Origin: Rhodoplanes serenus
Lineage (GTDB): Bacteria > Pseudomonadota > Alphaproteobacteria > Rhizobiales > Xanthobacteraceae
DNA: 64,000 nt
Direction: 5' to 3'
Assembly (NCBI GenBank): GCA_009720755.1
Contig: WNKV01000003.1
Location: forward strand, 186,001-250,000
The notes under the pieces were generated by a model. The model saw nothing but the letters and a program-made list of their open reading frames with translations, was not told the origin of the DNA and made no database searches. Shown here one piece after another: positions 43,802-54,129 of this stretch. The number at the start of each line of letters is the position of its first letter. The first letter of the stretch is position 1. The position numbers and the translations under genes were made by a program.

Positions 43802-44623
43802 ATGTCGCATGCCTTCACCCGCCGGATCTTCGCCACTACGGTCGTGGCCGCCGTGATCCTTCCGCTCGCCGCCGCGGCGCAGACGCCGTCGTCGGCGGCC
43901 GCCCCCCAGACGGTCCGCATCGGCGCCACCGCCGGCCCGCACGCCCAGATCCTCGAGGTGGTGAAGGGCGTCGCTGCCAAGCGCGGGCTCGACCTGAAGA
44001 TCGTCGAGTTCTCCGACTACATCACGCCGAATGTCGCGCTCGACGCCGGAGACCTGGAGGCCAACTCGTACCAGCACGGTCCCTTCCTCGAGCAGCAGAA
44101 GAAGGACCGCCGGTTCCGGCTGGAGAGCGTCGGGTCGACCGTCAACTTCCCGATCGGCCTCTACTCGAAGAAATACAAGAGCTGGGACGCGGTGCCGGAC
44201 GGCGCGCGCGTCGCCATCCCGAACGATCCGACCAATGGCGGCCGCTCGCTGCTGCTGCTCCAGGACAAGGGCGTGATCAAGCTGCGCGACGGCGTCGGCT
44301 GGTCGCCGACCGTGCTCGACGTGGTGCAGAATCCGAAGAAGCTGCGCTTCGTCGAGATCGAGGCGGCGCAGACGCCGCGCGCCCTCGACGACGTCGACGT
44401 CGCTGCCGTCAACACCAACTATGCGATTCCGGCGGGCCTCAATCCTGGACGCGACGCCATTCTGCGCGAGGACCCGAAGGGGCCGTACGTGAACCTGATT
44501 GTCGTGCGGGCCGTCGATCGGGAGAAGCCGTGGGTGGCGACGTTCGTCGAGAGCTATCGGTCGCCGGAGGTCAAGGCGTTCATCGAGCAGAAGTTCGACG
44601 GCGCCGTGCTGGCCTCCTGGTGA
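43802..44623 (+). CDS. metQ: Methionine-binding protein, NlpA/MetQ family
   Basis: A 273-residue receptor with signal peptide (RRIFATTVVAAVILPLAAAAQ). The mature N-terminus IGATAGPHAQILEVV and DANSYQH-like (EANSYQHGPFLEQQ) and PNDPTNGGRSLLLLQ motifs are typical of MetQ. The signal has no lipobox Cys, so it is probably free in the periplasm rather than lipid-anchored. It is third in the riboswitch-controlled operon; a strong terminator follows. Confidence 0.94.
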   Translation: MSHAFTRRIFATTVVAAVILPLAAAAQTPSSAAAPQTVRIGATAGPHAQILEVVKGVAAKRGLDLKIVEFSDYITPNVALDAGDLEANSYQHGPFLEQQKKDRRFRLESVGSTVNFPIGLYSKKYKSWDAVPDGARVAIPNDPTNGGRSLLLLQDKGVIKLRDGVGWSPTVLDVVQNPKKLRFVEIEAAQTPRALDDVDVAAVNTNYAIPAGLNPGRDAILREDPKGPYVNLIVVRAVDREKPWVATFVESYRSPEVKAFIEQKFDGAVLASW

Positions 44624-44688
44624 AGCGGCCGGATCAGCCGTGAGCGTGGTGGCGCGCGAGAGATCCTCGCAGCCACTGACGATCTTCT

Positions 44689-44720
44689 CCCGGCCTCCAT
44701 CGGAGGCCGGGTTCTTTCTC
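44689..44720 (+). terminator. Rho-independent terminator of metNIQ
   Basis: CCCGGCCTCC-ATC-GGAGGCCGGG (44689–44711), a perfect 10-bp stem, followed by TTCTTTCTC. It lies 65 bp past the metQ stop. Confidence 0.9.
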
Positions 44721-44787
44721 CGGATCGCACGAGAATAACGAGACCGTTCGTCTTGATGACGATGCCGCGCCGGCGCAACCTCGGCGC

Positions 44788-45120
44788 ATGGTCACCACCC
44801 GTCTCGCTCCGCACGATCTCCCGACGCGCCTCCGGCGCATCTTGTCGGATCTGGCTCGGTCCTATCGCGAGGCAGCGGCTCCGGAGCTCTGGCACGTCGT
44901 TCACGATGGCCGCGTCCATGGCGTTCTGAGCCGCGACGGCTGTCACTGGACGCTGGCTTGGACAGATGTCGCCGACCCGCGGCTCGCGTCTTTCAAGGGA
45001 GCGCTCGTCGGGGAGGCCGACGACATCGGCGCGGCACTCGTGCGACATCTCGCGGCGACCGCGCCGGCCGGAACGGCAGGCGCCGAGACGCTCCGCCTGT
45101 CGCCGGTGCTTGTGGTGTAG
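44788..45120 (+). CDS. Small protein of unknown function
   Basis: A 110-residue frame with a balanced composition: LPTRLRRILSDLARSYREAA, then a beta-like ELWHVVHDGRVHGVLSRDGCHWTLAW. No signal peptide and no family recognised. It stands between the met terminator and repeat B2. Start ATG 44788; no clear ribosome site. Confidence 0.5.
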   Translation: MVTTRLAPHDLPTRLRRILSDLARSYREAAAPELWHVVHDGRVHGVLSRDGCHWTLAWTDVADPRLASFKGALVGEADDIGAALVRHLAATAPAGTAGAETLRLSPVLVV

Positions 45121-45178
45121 CCGCCAGGTTTTGCCGCAGCCGCGCGGTCCGCCCGCTCCCGCAGCCCACGCTCCGCTC

Positions 45179-45198
45179 AGTCCCGCGCAAGCGGGACT
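45179..45198. repeat. Perfect hairpin with GCAA loop
   Basis: AGTCCCGC-GCAA-GCGGGACT, 8-bp stem with GNRA loop, in the intergenic repeat region. About 20 bp later CGAGATCCGGCTGATCAA matches 18397 onward in the first repeat island. Confidence 0.8.
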
Positions 45199-45241
45199 CC
45201 AGACGGGCGCGGAGTCATACGAGATCCGGCTGATCAACTCG

Positions 45242-45360
45242 ATGGTCATTCCGGAAGCCGCGAAGCGGCTGTCCGGAATCCAGCCGAGAGCTCCGAGTTT
45301 GCCGCTGGATTCCGGGCTCGCCGCTGCGCGGCGCCCCGGAATGACGGCGCACTGATCACC
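45242..45360. repeat. Palindromic intergenic repeat B, copy 2
   Basis: A 119-bp near-copy of 18521–18638: ATGGTCATTCCGGAAGCCGC at the left, CCGGAATGACGGCGC then CTGATCACC at the right. It ends 11 bp beyond the stop of the last sulfur gene, the same spacing as copy 1 to phaB. Confidence 0.88.
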
Positions 45361-45371
45361 GCAAAACAGTA

Positions 45372-47330
45372 TCAGAGTTGGGCGCCGTCGAGTGCCGTCG
45401 CCGGCAGGGGACGCACGCGCGCCAGGATCGCCTGCACCAGACGCTCGGCCGCGACATCGGGCGTGGTCGTCGCGGTGTCGATCACCAGCGCCGGGTCGCG
45501 CGGCGGCTCGTACGCCTGGTCACGGCCGGTGAAGTCGACGATGCGGCCGCTCTCCGCCTTGGCATACAGACCCTTGGGATCGCGGCTGCGGCAGGTCTCG
45601 GCCGGTGCATCGATCAGCACCTCCATGAAGCGGCCGGCCGGGAACAGCGCCGCCGCGGCCGCGCGATCGGCGCGGAACGGCGAGACGAGAGCGACCAGCA
45701 CGATCAGGCCGGCATCGACCATCAGGCGTGCCACCTCGCCGACGCGACGGACGTTCTCGGCGCGCGCGCGCGGATCGAAGCCGAGATCGGCGTTGAGGCC
45801 GCGCCGCAGGTTGTCGCCGTCGAGCACCATGGTGTGATGGCCGAGGGCGACGAGGCGGCGCTCCACCAGACTGGCGATGGTCGACTTGCCGGCGCCGGGA
45901 AGGCCGGTGAGCCAGACCGCCAGCGGCTGCTGGGCCTTGAGATGCGCCCGCACGTCGGGATCGACCGCATCGGCCTGGGGATGGACGTCGCGGGCGGCGT
46001 CGAGCGGCGCCACGATCAGTCCGGCCGCGGCGGTGGTTCCGGTCGCTCGGTCGATCAGGATGAAGCCGCCGGTGGCGCGGTTCTCGGCGTAAGGGTCGAT
46101 CGCCACCGGCAACGCCGTCTCGATATGGACGCGGCCGATGCCGTTGAGCATCAGCCGGTCGTCGGCAACGCGGTCGAGACTGCCGAGATCGAGCCGGTCC
46201 ACCACGCGGAGCAGCGTCGCCGGCACCGAGGCGGTGCCGATCTTGAGCAGGACGCGATCTCCCGCCGCCGCGTCGCGGTCGGTCATCCAGACGAGATCGG
46301 CCGAGAAGCGCCGCGTCACCGTCGGGCGCTCGCGCGGCGGCACCAGCACGTCGCCACGGCCGACATCGACCTCGTCCGCGAAGGTGAGCGTCACCGCCGC
46401 GCCGGCAGTGGCCTCGGGCAGGTCGCCGTCCATGGTGACGATGCGGGCGACCCGGGTGGTGCGGCCCGAGGCGGCCACCACGACGGGATCGCCGACCGCC
46501 ACGCGTCCGCTCGCCACCGTGCCGGCGGCGCCGCGGAAGTCGGCGTGCGGGCGGCTCACCCACTGCACCGGAAAGCGGAGCGGGGCATCGGCCGCATCGG
46601 CTATCTCGATCGTCTCGAGATGCTGAAGCAGGGTCGGTCCGCCGTACCAGGGCGTCGCGGCGCTGACGCGGACCACATTGTCACCAAAGCGCGCCGACAG
46701 CGGGATGGCCGTGACGGTGTGGAAGGCGAGCGGCGCCGCGAAGCTCCGGAAGGCATCGGCCACCTGGGCGAAGCGTGCCGCCGACCAGCCGACCAGGTCC
46801 ATCTTGTTCACCGCCAGCACCACGTCGCGGATGCCGAGCAGCGCCACGATGGCCGCATGCCGTCGCGTCTGCTCCAGCAGCCCCTTGCGGGCGTCGATCA
46901 ACAGCACCGCGAGCTCGGCCCCGGAGGCGCCGGTCGCCATGTTGCGGGTGTACTGCACATGGCCGGGCGTGTCGGCGACCATGAAGGCGCGTCGCGCCGA
47001 CGAGAAGAACCGATAGGCGACATCGATGGTGATGCCCTGCTGGCGCTCGGCTTCCAGGCCATCGAGCAGCAGGGCGACGTCGATGTCGTCGCCGGTGGTG
47101 CCGAAGCGGCGGCTGTCGTGCGAGAGGGCGGCGAGCTGATCCTCGAACACCGCCTGGGTCTCGTGCAGCAGGCGACCGATGAGGGTCGACTTGCCGTCGT
47201 CGACGGAGCCGCAGGCGATGAGCCTCAAGGCGCCCCGCGCGCGCACGGCGGCGGACGCCGCGCCGTCCTGCGGTGGCGTCGAGCGGGCCGGAGCGGTGGG
47301 TCGGATCAGGGTCGGCGTCACGGTCGACAT
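45372..47330 (-). CDS. cysNC: Sulfate adenylyltransferase large subunit/APS kinase fusion
   Basis: A 652-residue bifunctional protein. The N-terminal GTPase of ATP sulfurylase has GSVDDGKSTLIGRLL, DTPGHVQYTRNM and NKMDLV, followed by elongation-factor-like barrels. From about residue 460 the APS kinase domain has GLPGAGKSTIASLVERRL and DGDNLRRGLNADLGFD. It makes APS with CysD and then PAPS. ATG 47330 overlaps the cysD stop by one base (TGATG). Confidence 0.96.
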   Translation of the reverse strand: MSTVTPTLIRPTAPARSTPPQDGAASAAVRARGALRLIACGSVDDGKSTLIGRLLHETQAVFEDQLAALSHDSRRFGTTGDDIDVALLLDGLEAERQQGITIDVAYRFFSSARRAFMVADTPGHVQYTRNMATGASGAELAVLLIDARKGLLEQTRRHAAIVALLGIRDVVLAVNKMDLVGWSAARFAQVADAFRSFAAPLAFHTVTAIPLSARFGDNVVRVSAATPWYGGPTLLQHLETIEIADAADAPLRFPVQWVSRPHADFRGAAGTVASGRVAVGDPVVVAASGRTTRVARIVTMDGDLPEATAGAAVTLTFADEVDVGRGDVLVPPRERPTVTRRFSADLVWMTDRDAAAGDRVLLKIGTASVPATLLRVVDRLDLGSLDRVADDRLMLNGIGRVHIETALPVAIDPYAENRATGGFILIDRATGTTAAAGLIVAPLDAARDVHPQADAVDPDVRAHLKAQQPLAVWLTGLPGAGKSTIASLVERRLVALGHHTMVLDGDNLRRGLNADLGFDPRARAENVRRVGEVARLMVDAGLIVLVALVSPFRADRAAAAALFPAGRFMEVLIDAPAETCRSRDPKGLYAKAESGRIVDFTGRDQAYEPPRDPALVIDTATTTPDVAAERLVQAILARVRPLPATALDGAQL

Positions 47331-48310
47331 CAGAAGTAGCCCTCGCGCTTCTTGGCTTCCATGGAGGCGGCCAGTGCGGCGTCGACCAGGCGGCCGTTGC
47401 GCTCCGACACGCGCGACGCGACGATCTCGGCCACGATGCCGTCGAGGTCGGCCGCGGGGGATTCGACCGCGCCGGTGAGCGGCCAGCAGCCGAGGGTGCG
47501 GAAGCGCACCACGCGCGGCTCCACGCGCTCCCCGGGGCGGAACCGCATGCGGGGATCGTCGACCACCAGCAGGGCGCCGTCGCGCTCCACCACCGGGCGC
47601 TCGGCCGCGAAGTAGAGCGGCACGATCGGGATCGCCTCGGCGCGGATGTAGTCCCACACGTCGAGCTCGGTCCAGTTGGAGAGCGGGAAGACGCGCATGG
47701 AGTCGCCCGGGGCGAGGCGCGTGTTGAACAGCCGCCACAGCTCTGGCCGCTGGTTGCGCGGGTCCCAGACATGGTTGCGCCGGTGCGAGAAGATCCGCTC
47801 CTTGGCGCGCGACTTCTCCTCGTCGCGCCGGGCGCCGCCGAAGGCGGCGTCGAACCCGTAGGCATCGAGCGCCGCCTTGAGGGCTTCGGTCAGCATCAGG
47901 CGGGTGTACTCGCCGGTCTCGGTGTCGAACGGGTTGGTGCCGGCCGCGGCCGCCTCGGCATTGGTGTGGACGAGCAGATCGAGCCCGTAGGTGGACGCCA
48001 TGCGGTCGCGATGCGCCAGCACCGCGGCGAAGTCCCAGCCCGTCGCGATGTGCAGGAGCGGGAAGGGCGGCCGTCCCGGAAAGAACGCCTTGCGGGCGAT
48101 GTGCAGCATCACCGAGGAGTCCTTGCCGACCGAGTAGAGCATCACCGGCTTGCGGAACTCGGCCGCGACCTCGCGCATGATGTGGATCGCCTCGGCCTCC
48201 AGGCGGCGCAGATGCGGCGACAGGCGCGGCTGCTGCTCCGGCGGACGCGCGACTTCGGCGGTGGACGGGCGATCGACGAGCACTTCGGCGCTGCGCATGG
48301 CGGGCCTCAT
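47330..48310 (-). CDS. cysD: Sulfate adenylyltransferase small subunit
   Basis: Small subunit of ATP sulfurylase, about 326 residues. It has the PP-loop [35 protein letters not shown] and [13 protein letters not shown]. The ATG at 48310 overlaps the DUF934 stop by one base (TGATG) and is preferred to the upstream in-frame ATG at 48340. Together with CysN it activates sulfate. Confidence 0.95.
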   Translation of the reverse strand: MRPAMRSAEVLVDRPSTAEVARPPEQQPRLSPHLRRLEAEAIHIMREVAAEFRKPVMLYSVGKDSSVMLHIARKAFFPGRPPFPLLHIATGWDFAAVLAHRDRMASTYGLDLLVHTNAEAAAAGTNPFDTETGEYTRLMLTEALKAALDAYGFDAAFGGARRDEEKSRAKERIFSHRRNHVWDPRNQRPELWRLFNTRLAPGDSMRVFPLSNWTELDVWDYIRAEAIPIVPLYFAAERPVVERDGALLVVDDPRMRFRPGERVEPRVVRFRTLGCWPLTGAVESPAADLDGIVAEIVASRVSERNGRLVDAALAASMEAKKREGYF

Positions 48311-48828
48311 CACAGATGCGGGGCCGAGACGCGCCGCCACGGGTGCGACTCGGGCCTGATTTCGGATGCCTCGGCGGAGGCGGGTTGATAGTGGTGCCGC
48401 ACGGCGACGACACGCTGGTCGCGCAGCGCCGCGACGGTGCTGGGATGCGAGACCTCGAAGGCATCGAAGCCGCAGCGGCGCATCAGCGGAATCTGGTCGT
48501 GCAGCACATCGCCGATGGCGCGCAGCTCGCCCCGATAGCCGTGGCGCTCGCGCAGCAGCCGGGCCAGCGAGTAGGGACGACCGTCGCCATATTTCGGGAA
48601 GCGCAGCGCGATCAGCGCGAGACGCGGCAGATCGGGAACGATTCCGGCGAGAGTGTCGCCGGCGGTGAGCATCACCCCCACCGGGTCGGTGCGGCCGAGC
48701 AGCGCGTCGCGCTCGGCGAGGAAGCGCGTGCGCGACACCCCCACCGCTCCCGTCGCGGGTAGGGGCGTGTCGTCGGTCAGGAAGGTCCAGTCGTCGGTCA
48801 CGAACGCACCGGAGCGATAGAGCGGCAT
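48310..48828 (-). CDS. DUF934 family protein
   Basis: A 172-residue protein of the sulfur operon with the DUF934 signature: [38 protein letters not shown] (parts) and [11 protein letters not shown]. The family almost always lies beside cysI or cysH and is thought to support sulfite reduction; its mechanism is not settled. It follows cysH by two bases and overlaps cysD by one. Confidence 0.9.
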   Translation of the reverse strand: MPLYRSGAFVTDDWTFLTDDTPLPATGAVGVSRTRFLAERDALLGRTDPVGVMLTAGDTLAGIVPDLPRLALIALRFPKYGDGRPYSLARLLRERHGYRGELRAIGDVLHDQIPLMRRCGFDAFEVSHPSTVAALRDQRVVAVRHHYQPASAEASEIRPESHPWRRVSAPHL

Positions 48829-48830
48829 GA

Positions 48831-49568
48831 TCAGGACTCCGTCGTGACAGCGATGCTGCGGCGGCCGTGCAGGCCGCACTCGGTTTTCTCGAAGCCGCGC
48901 CAGCGGCCGGCGCGGCTGTCCTCGTCGGCGGCGACCCGCGACGTGCAGGGCACGCAGCCGATCGATGGATACCCCTGCGGCGCCAGCGGGTGCTCGGGCA
49001 GCCCGTGAGTCCGACGCCAGGTGGCGGCGCGCTCCGCCGTCCAGCCGGCGAGCGGGTTGATCCTGATGCGCGCGCCGTCCCATTCGGCGGGAGGGAGATC
49101 CCTGCGGGTCACCGCTTGGTCGCGCCGCCGCCCGGTCAGCAGGGCCGCGAAGGGCGCGATCGCGGTCTCGAACGGCGATACCTTGCGGAGCCCGCAGCAG
49201 GCGTCCGGGTCCTGGCCCGCGAGCGCCTCGTGCGGGTCCAGGCGGGCGAGCGCGGCGGCCGCGGGCCGCACGGTGCGCACGTCGGCGAGGCCGAGGCGGG
49301 CGACGAGCGCGTCGCGATACGCGAGCGTCTCCGGGAACAGCCGCCGCGTGTCGACGAGGATCACCGGCGTCGCCGGATCGACGCGCGCCACCATGTGCAG
49401 CAGCACCGCCGCGTCGGCCCCGAACGAGGAGACGAGTGCGATCCGACCCGCGAACCGGCGGAGCGCGTCGGCGACGATCTCGAGCGCATCGGCGTGTCGC
49501 CAGGTGGCGACGAGATCGCGGACCGTGGCGGCGGCTCCGGGCGAGGCGTCGTCACTCGGCCGCAGCAT
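48831..49568 (-). CDS. cysH: Adenylyl-sulfate reductase, thioredoxin type
   Basis: A 245-residue reductase. The PP-loop is [12 protein letters not shown] near residue 50. It has the cluster cysteines C124-C125 and C205-x2-C208 ([14 protein letters not shown]) and the catalytic C231 in TECGLH. The CC...C-x2-C set marks the 4Fe-4S, APS-using type rather than the enteric PAPS type. It overlaps cysI by 17 bp. Sulfite is the product, used by CysI. Confidence 0.94.
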   Translation of the reverse strand: MLRPSDDASPGAAATVRDLVATWRHADALEIVADALRRFAGRIALVSSFGADAAVLLHMVARVDPATPVILVDTRRLFPETLAYRDALVARLGLADVRTVRPAAAALARLDPHEALAGQDPDACCGLRKVSPFETAIAPFAALLTGRRRDQAVTRRDLPPAEWDGARIRINPLAGWTAERAATWRRTHGLPEHPLAPQGYPSIGCVPCTSRVAADEDSRAGRWRGFEKTECGLHGRRSIAVTTES

Positions 49569-51213
49569 AGAGAGCCTCCCGGAACGGCGCTTCGCCGAGG
49601 CGGCGATAGGCGGCGAGAAAATTCTCCCGAGGCGAGGTGCGCAGCGCCAGATACGTGTCGATCACCGTCTCCACCGCATCGACGATGCGACGCGACGAGA
49701 AGCCGGGACCGACGATCTCGCCGATCGTGCAGGTCTCGTCGCCCGATCCGCCGAGGGTGATCTGGTAGAACTCCTCGCCCTTGCGTTCGAGGCCGAGAAT
49801 GCCGATGTGGCCGACGTGATGGTGGCCGCAGGCGTTGATGCAGCCGGAGATCTTGATCTTGATGTCGCCGATCTCGTGCTGGCGATCGAGATCCGCGAAG
49901 CGCTCCGAGATCCGCTCGGCGACCGGGATCGAGCGCGCGGTGGCGAGGGCGCAGTAGTCGAGTCCCGGGCAGGAGATGATATCGGTGACGAGGCCCGCGT
50001 TCGGGGTCGCGAGGCCCGCCTGGCGCAGCGCCGCGAACACCGCGGGCAGGTCGTCCCGGCGGACATGCGGCAGCACCAGGTTCTGCTCGTGGCTCACCCG
50101 GATCTCGTCGAAGGCGTAATGCGCCGCGATGTCGGCGACCGCCTCCATCTGGGTCGCGGTCGCGTCACCGGGTGGGCCGCCGACCGGCTTCAGCGACACC
50201 GTCACGATGGCGTAGCCCGGCACCTTGTGGGGGTGCGCGTTGCGCGATGCGAAACGGGCGAAATCGGGATCGGCCGCGATCGCCCGCTCGAACACGACGG
50301 AGCGTTCCGGCAGAGCCGCGAAGGGTGGCGGGGCGAAATAGGTCGCGATCCGGTCGCGCTCGGGGGTGGGCAGATCGAGCGCCTCGTCGCGCAGCGCCGC
50401 GAACTCCGCCTCGACGGCCTCGCGGAATGCCGCCTCGCCGCTCTCGTGAACGAGGATCTTGATGCGCGCCTTGTACTTGTTGTCGCGCCGCCCCTCCAGA
50501 TTGTAGACCCGCAGGATGGCGGTGCAGTAGGCGAGGAGATCGCGCTCGGGCAGAAAGTCGCGGATCTTGCGCGCCACCATCGGGGTGCGCCCCTGGCCGC
50601 CGCCCACATAGACCACGAAGCCGAGCGCGCCGGTCGCGTCGCGTGTCAACTGGAGACCGATGTCGTGGGTCTGGATGGCGGCGCGGTCGTGTGGGCTGCC
50701 GGTCACCGCGATCTTGAACTTGCGCGGCAGGAAGGTGAACTCCGGGTGGAGCGACGACCACTGCCGCAGGATCTCCGCATAGGGCCGCGGATCGGCGATC
50801 TCGTCCGCGGCGGCGCCGGCGAAGTGATCGGCCGTCACGTTGCGGATGCAGTTGCCGGAGGTCTGGATGGCGTGCATCTCGACGGCGGCGAGCTTCTCCA
50901 GGATGTCGGGCACGTCCTTCAGGGCGATCCAGTTGAACTGGAGATTCTGCCGCGTCGTGAAGTGGCCGTAACCGCGGTCGTGATCGCGAGCGATGGCGGC
51001 GAGCTGGCGGAGCTGACGCGACGACAACGTGCCGTAGGGGATCGCGATGCGCAGCATGTAGGCGTGGAGCTGGAGATAGACGCCGTTCATCAGCCGCAGC
51101 GGCTTGAACTGGTCCTCGGTCAGCTCGCCCGACAGGCGGCGACCCACCTGGTCGCGGAACTCGGCGACGCGCTCATGCACGAAGGCGCGGTCGAACTCGT
51201 CGTAACGGTACAT
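49552..51213 (-). CDS. cysI: Sulfite reductase, siroheme subunit
   Basis: A 553-residue hemoprotein reducing sulfite to sulfide. The siroheme/4Fe-4S ligands are C415, C421, C458 and C462 (SCPGLDYC, GCINACG). Other motifs are QTSGNCIRNVTADHFAG and RQNLQFNW. No CysJ flavoprotein is nearby, so the electron donor is probably a ferredoxin. The ATG at 51213 is used. Siroheme comes from cysG two genes upstream. Confidence 0.93.
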   Translation of the reverse strand: MYRYDEFDRAFVHERVAEFRDQVGRRLSGELTEDQFKPLRLMNGVYLQLHAYMLRIAIPYGTLSSRQLRQLAAIARDHDRGYGHFTTRQNLQFNWIALKDVPDILEKLAAVEMHAIQTSGNCIRNVTADHFAGAAADEIADPRPYAEILRQWSSLHPEFTFLPRKFKIAVTGSPHDRAAIQTHDIGLQLTRDATGALGFVVYVGGGQGRTPMVARKIRDFLPERDLLAYCTAILRVYNLEGRRDNKYKARIKILVHESGEAAFREAVEAEFAALRDEALDLPTPERDRIATYFAPPPFAALPERSVVFERAIAADPDFARFASRNAHPHKVPGYAIVTVSLKPVGGPPGDATATQMEAVADIAAHYAFDEIRVSHEQNLVLPHVRRDDLPAVFAALRQAGLATPNAGLVTDIISCPGLDYCALATARSIPVAERISERFADLDRQHEIGDIKIKISGCINACGHHHVGHIGILGLERKGEEFYQITLGGSGDETCTIGEIVGPGFSSRRIVDAVETVIDTYLALRTSPRENFLAAYRRLGEAPFREALYAAAE

Positions 51214-51230
51214 GGGCGCACTCCGTCCGA

Positions 51231-51569
51231 TCAAGGGGTCGGCCGCGCAGCGCGCCCGATGCGGGGCGCGTCGGTCGGCAGCGTGATGGTGGGGCCGCTG
51301 GCGCGGATCAGCTCGCGCAGCGCGGTCGGTCGCACGAAGGCTCCGTCGCGCACCACCGGCACCAGCGCCAGATCCACCACCCGATCGGCGGCGACGTCGG
51401 CGTCGGCCCGCAGCCGCAGGGCGTCGGCCTCGGCCGGCGTCGTGGCGATCTCGGCCGTCGCCAGGTCCGCCGACCAGCGGCCGTCCGGCGTGCGGAACAC
51501 CACCGTGCCGGTGGCGAGATCGTTGGCGGTGGCGACCACCGGCGCGAACGTCTTGGAGCGTTTCGACAT
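51231..51569 (-). CDS. DUF2849 family protein
   Basis: A 112-residue protein between cysG and cysI, the typical place for DUF2849 in alphaproteobacteria. It has VVATANDLATGTVVFRTPDGRW, then an acidic part and VPVVRDGAFVRPTALRELIR. Its role is unknown; the place suggests a helper for sulfite reductase or siroheme delivery. Confidence 0.85.
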   Translation of the reverse strand: MSKRSKTFAPVVATANDLATGTVVFRTPDGRWSADLATAEIATTPAEADALRLRADADVAADRVVDLALVPVVRDGAFVRPTALRELIRASGPTITLPTDAPRIGRAARPTP

Positions 51570-51577
51570 GATGCACC

Positions 51578-53002
51578 TCAGGCGGCGGCCGGCACGGCGG
51601 CGACACGATGGAACGGCTCGGCGCCGGCGACCTCGCCGTGCGCCACGGCCGCGCCGATCAGGATCAGCACCGGGCCGGTGATGTCGTCGCGGGCCGCGAG
51701 CCCGGCGAGGGTGGCGAAGGGGCCGCCGAACAGGCGCCGATCGGGACGGCCGGCGTTCTCCACCGCCACGACAGGAGTCGCGGCTGGCAGGCCGGCGGCG
51801 AGGAGCTGCGCCGTCATGCGATCGGCGACGCTGCGGCCCATGTGGATCGCGACGGTGCCACCGGCCGCTGCGATCGCGGCCCAGTCGGACGGCACGGCGC
51901 CATCGGCCCCGTGAGCCGTGGTGAGCACCAGATGCGACGCGACGCCGCGCAGCGTCAGCGGAATCCCGGCGTCGGCCGCGGCGGCGAGCGAGGAGGTGAC
52001 ACCGGGAACGATCTCGTGGTCGATGCCGGCGGCGCGCAGCGCCGCGATCTCCTCGCCGGCGCGGCCAAACACCATCGGGTCGCCGGCCTTGAGGCGAACG
52101 ACGCGGCGGCCCTCGCGGGCGAGCCGCACCAGCAGGGCGTCGATCTCGGCCTGCGGCACCGAATGATGACCCTTGCGCTTGCCGACCGCGATGCGGGTGG
52201 CATCGCGCCGCCCCATGGCGACCACCGCGTCGGGCACCAGCGCGTCGTGGACGATCACGTCCGCCTCGATCAGGAGACGGTGAGCGCGCAGTGTCAGCAG
52301 ATCCTCGGCCCCCGGGCCGGCGCCGACCAGGAACACCTTGCCGCTCGGCGTTTCGCGTTCGGCGTCGCCGGCGAGCATCTTGAGGGCGATCACACGGGCG
52401 CGCGCGTCCTCGCCCGCGAGCGCCGCGGCGGCGGCGCGTCCCCCGAACACCGCCGACCAGAACCGCCGCCGCGCAGCGCCGTCCGGCAGGCGCTCCAGCA
52501 CGGTGGCGCGAAGGCTCTCGGCCAGCGCGGCGAGGCGGCCGAATCCAGGGGGCAGCAGCGCCTCGATGCGGGCCCGCACGAGCTGGGCCAGAACCGGGGC
52601 GGCGCCATCGGTGGCGATGGCGATGGACACGGGCGCGCGGTCGACGAGGGCGGGCGTGGCGAAGTCGCACAGATGCGGCCGGTCGACCACGTTGACCGGG
52701 ATGCGAGCGGCGCGGGCCAGCGCGGCGAGCCGGGCGTCGCGCGCGGCATCGCCGGTCGCCACCACCATCAGGACGGCGTCGCCGAGCAGTGCGGCGGTCG
52801 GCTCGCCGGCGGCGCGGGCAATGTCGTTCTCTTGGACGAAACGTGTGAGATCCGGTTCGGGTGTGTCGCTGCACAGCACGAGCCGCGCCTGCGTGCGCAC
52901 CAGGAGGCGCAGCTTCTGGAGGGCCTGCTCGCCGTCGCCGACCACCAACACGGTGCGGCCGGCGACATCATAGGAGACAGGAAAATAGCGAAAGCGCGCC
53001 AT
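51578..53002 (-). CDS. cysG: Siroheme synthase
   Basis: A 474-residue protein with two parts. The N-terminal dehydrogenase/ferrochelatase has YDVAGRTVLVVGDGEQALQ in place of the usual GGGxVAxRK. From residue 215 the uroporphyrin methyltransferase has FLVGAGPGAEDLLTLRA, VRLKAGDPMVFGRAGEE and VPGVTSSLAA. It makes the siroheme of CysI. It lies 26 bp downstream of cysA. Confidence 0.94.
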   Translation of the reverse strand: MARFRYFPVSYDVAGRTVLVVGDGEQALQKLRLLVRTQARLVLCSDTPEPDLTRFVQENDIARAAGEPTAALLGDAVLMVVATGDAARDARLAALARAARIPVNVVDRPHLCDFATPALVDRAPVSIAIATDGAAPVLAQLVRARIEALLPPGFGRLAALAESLRATVLERLPDGAARRRFWSAVFGGRAAAAALAGEDARARVIALKMLAGDAERETPSGKVFLVGAGPGAEDLLTLRAHRLLIEADVIVHDALVPDAVVAMGRRDATRIAVGKRKGHHSVPQAEIDALLVRLAREGRRVVRLKAGDPMVFGRAGEEIAALRAAGIDHEIVPGVTSSLAAAADAGIPLTLRGVASHLVLTTAHGADGAVPSDWAAIAAAGGTVAIHMGRSVADRMTAQLLAAGLPAATPVVAVENAGRPDRRLFGGPFATLAGLAARDDITGPVLILIGAAVAHGEVAGAEPFHRVAAVPAAA

Positions 53003-53028
53003 GCGGAACCTCGGTGACGGTGCGGCGC

Positions 53029-54129
53029 TCAGGCCGGAAAGACGCGGAGATTGGCGAAGGCGACGCGGATGCGGTCGCCGCGGCGCGCGGTGCGGCCGGC
53101 CGGCAGCACCACGTCGACCGGCGGCAAGCCGTGGCCGAGCATCACCTCGGCGCGATGGCCGGAACCGGCGCGGCGGACCGCGGCGATCTCGACCGCGATG
53201 CCGTGCACATGATCGGCGACCGGCACCAGATCGTGCGGCCGCACGAACAGCACGGCCGGGCCGTCGTCTCGCCGCGTTCCATTCGCCGCGACGACGGGAC
53301 TCGGGATCATGTGGGCGCCGACCCGGAGGCCGGCGGCTTCCGCCGCGGCGGGCAGGCGGACGGCGTCGCCGACGAAGCCGGCCACGAAGGCGGTGGCGGG
53401 ATGATCGTAGATTTCGTCCGGCGTGCCGACCTGCTCGATGCGGCCCCGATGCATGATGGCGACGCGGTCGGCCAGCTCCAGCGCCTCGTCCTGGTCGTGG
53501 GTGACGAACAGGGTGGTGTGGCCGGTGCGATCGTGCAGCTCGCGCAACCAGCGGCGCAGATCGCGCCGCACCTGCGCATCGAGCGCTCCGAACGGCTCGT
53601 CGAGCAGCAGCACCTTGGGCTCCACCGCCAAGGCGCGTGCGAGCGCGACCCGCTGGCGCTGGCCGCCGGAGAGCTGCGAGGGAAACCGGCGTTCCAAGCC
53701 GGCGAGCTGGACGAGGTCGAGCAGCTCGCCGACGCGGCGACGGATGGCATCGCGAGGCGGCCGCGCGCGGCGCGGCCGCACGCGCAGCCCGTAGGCGATG
53801 TTCTCCGCCACCGTCATGTGCTTGAACAGGGCGTAGCTCTGGAACACGAAGCCGACGCGGCGTGCCTGCACCGGCACGAAGGTCGCGTCCTCGCCGCCGA
53901 AGAAGATGCGTCCGCCGGTCGGCTGCTCGAGGCCGGCCACGACGCGCAGGAGCGTCGTCTTGCCGGAGCCCGACGGACCGAGCAGCGCGACCAGCTCGCC
54001 CGCCTCGACCGCGAGATCGACACCGGCGAGCGCCGCGGTGGCGCCGAACGCCTTGGCCAGCCCCTCGGTGCGGATCGCGACGGTGCCGGACGCCTCAGAT
54101 GCGGCGTGACCGTTCGAGCTGATCGCCAC
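53029..54129 (-). CDS. cysA: Sulfate ABC importer ATPase
   Basis: A 366-residue ATPase: Walker [11 protein letters not shown]-loop [14 protein letters not shown], signature [16 protein letters not shown], Walker [14 protein letters not shown]-loop FVTHDQDEA. The C-terminal 100 residues form the regulatory TOBE-like domain. GTG 54129 starts inside the end of cysW (35-bp overlap). Its domain order and context fit CysA. Confidence 0.93.
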   Translation of the reverse strand: MAISSNGHAASEASGTVAIRTEGLAKAFGATAALAGVDLAVEAGELVALLGPSGSGKTTLLRVVAGLEQPTGGRIFFGGEDATFVPVQARRVGFVFQSYALFKHMTVAENIAYGLRVRPRRARPPRDAIRRRVGELLDLVQLAGLERRFPSQLSGGQRQRVALARALAVEPKVLLLDEPFGALDAQVRRDLRRWLRELHDRTGHTTLFVTHDQDEALELADRVAIMHRGRIEQVGTPDEIYDHPATAFVAGFVGDAVRLPAAAEAAGLRVGAHMIPSPVVAANGTRRDDGPAVLFVRPHDLVPVADHVHGIAVEIAAVRRAGSGHRAEVMLGHGLPPVDVVLPAGRTARRGDRIRVAFANLRVFPA

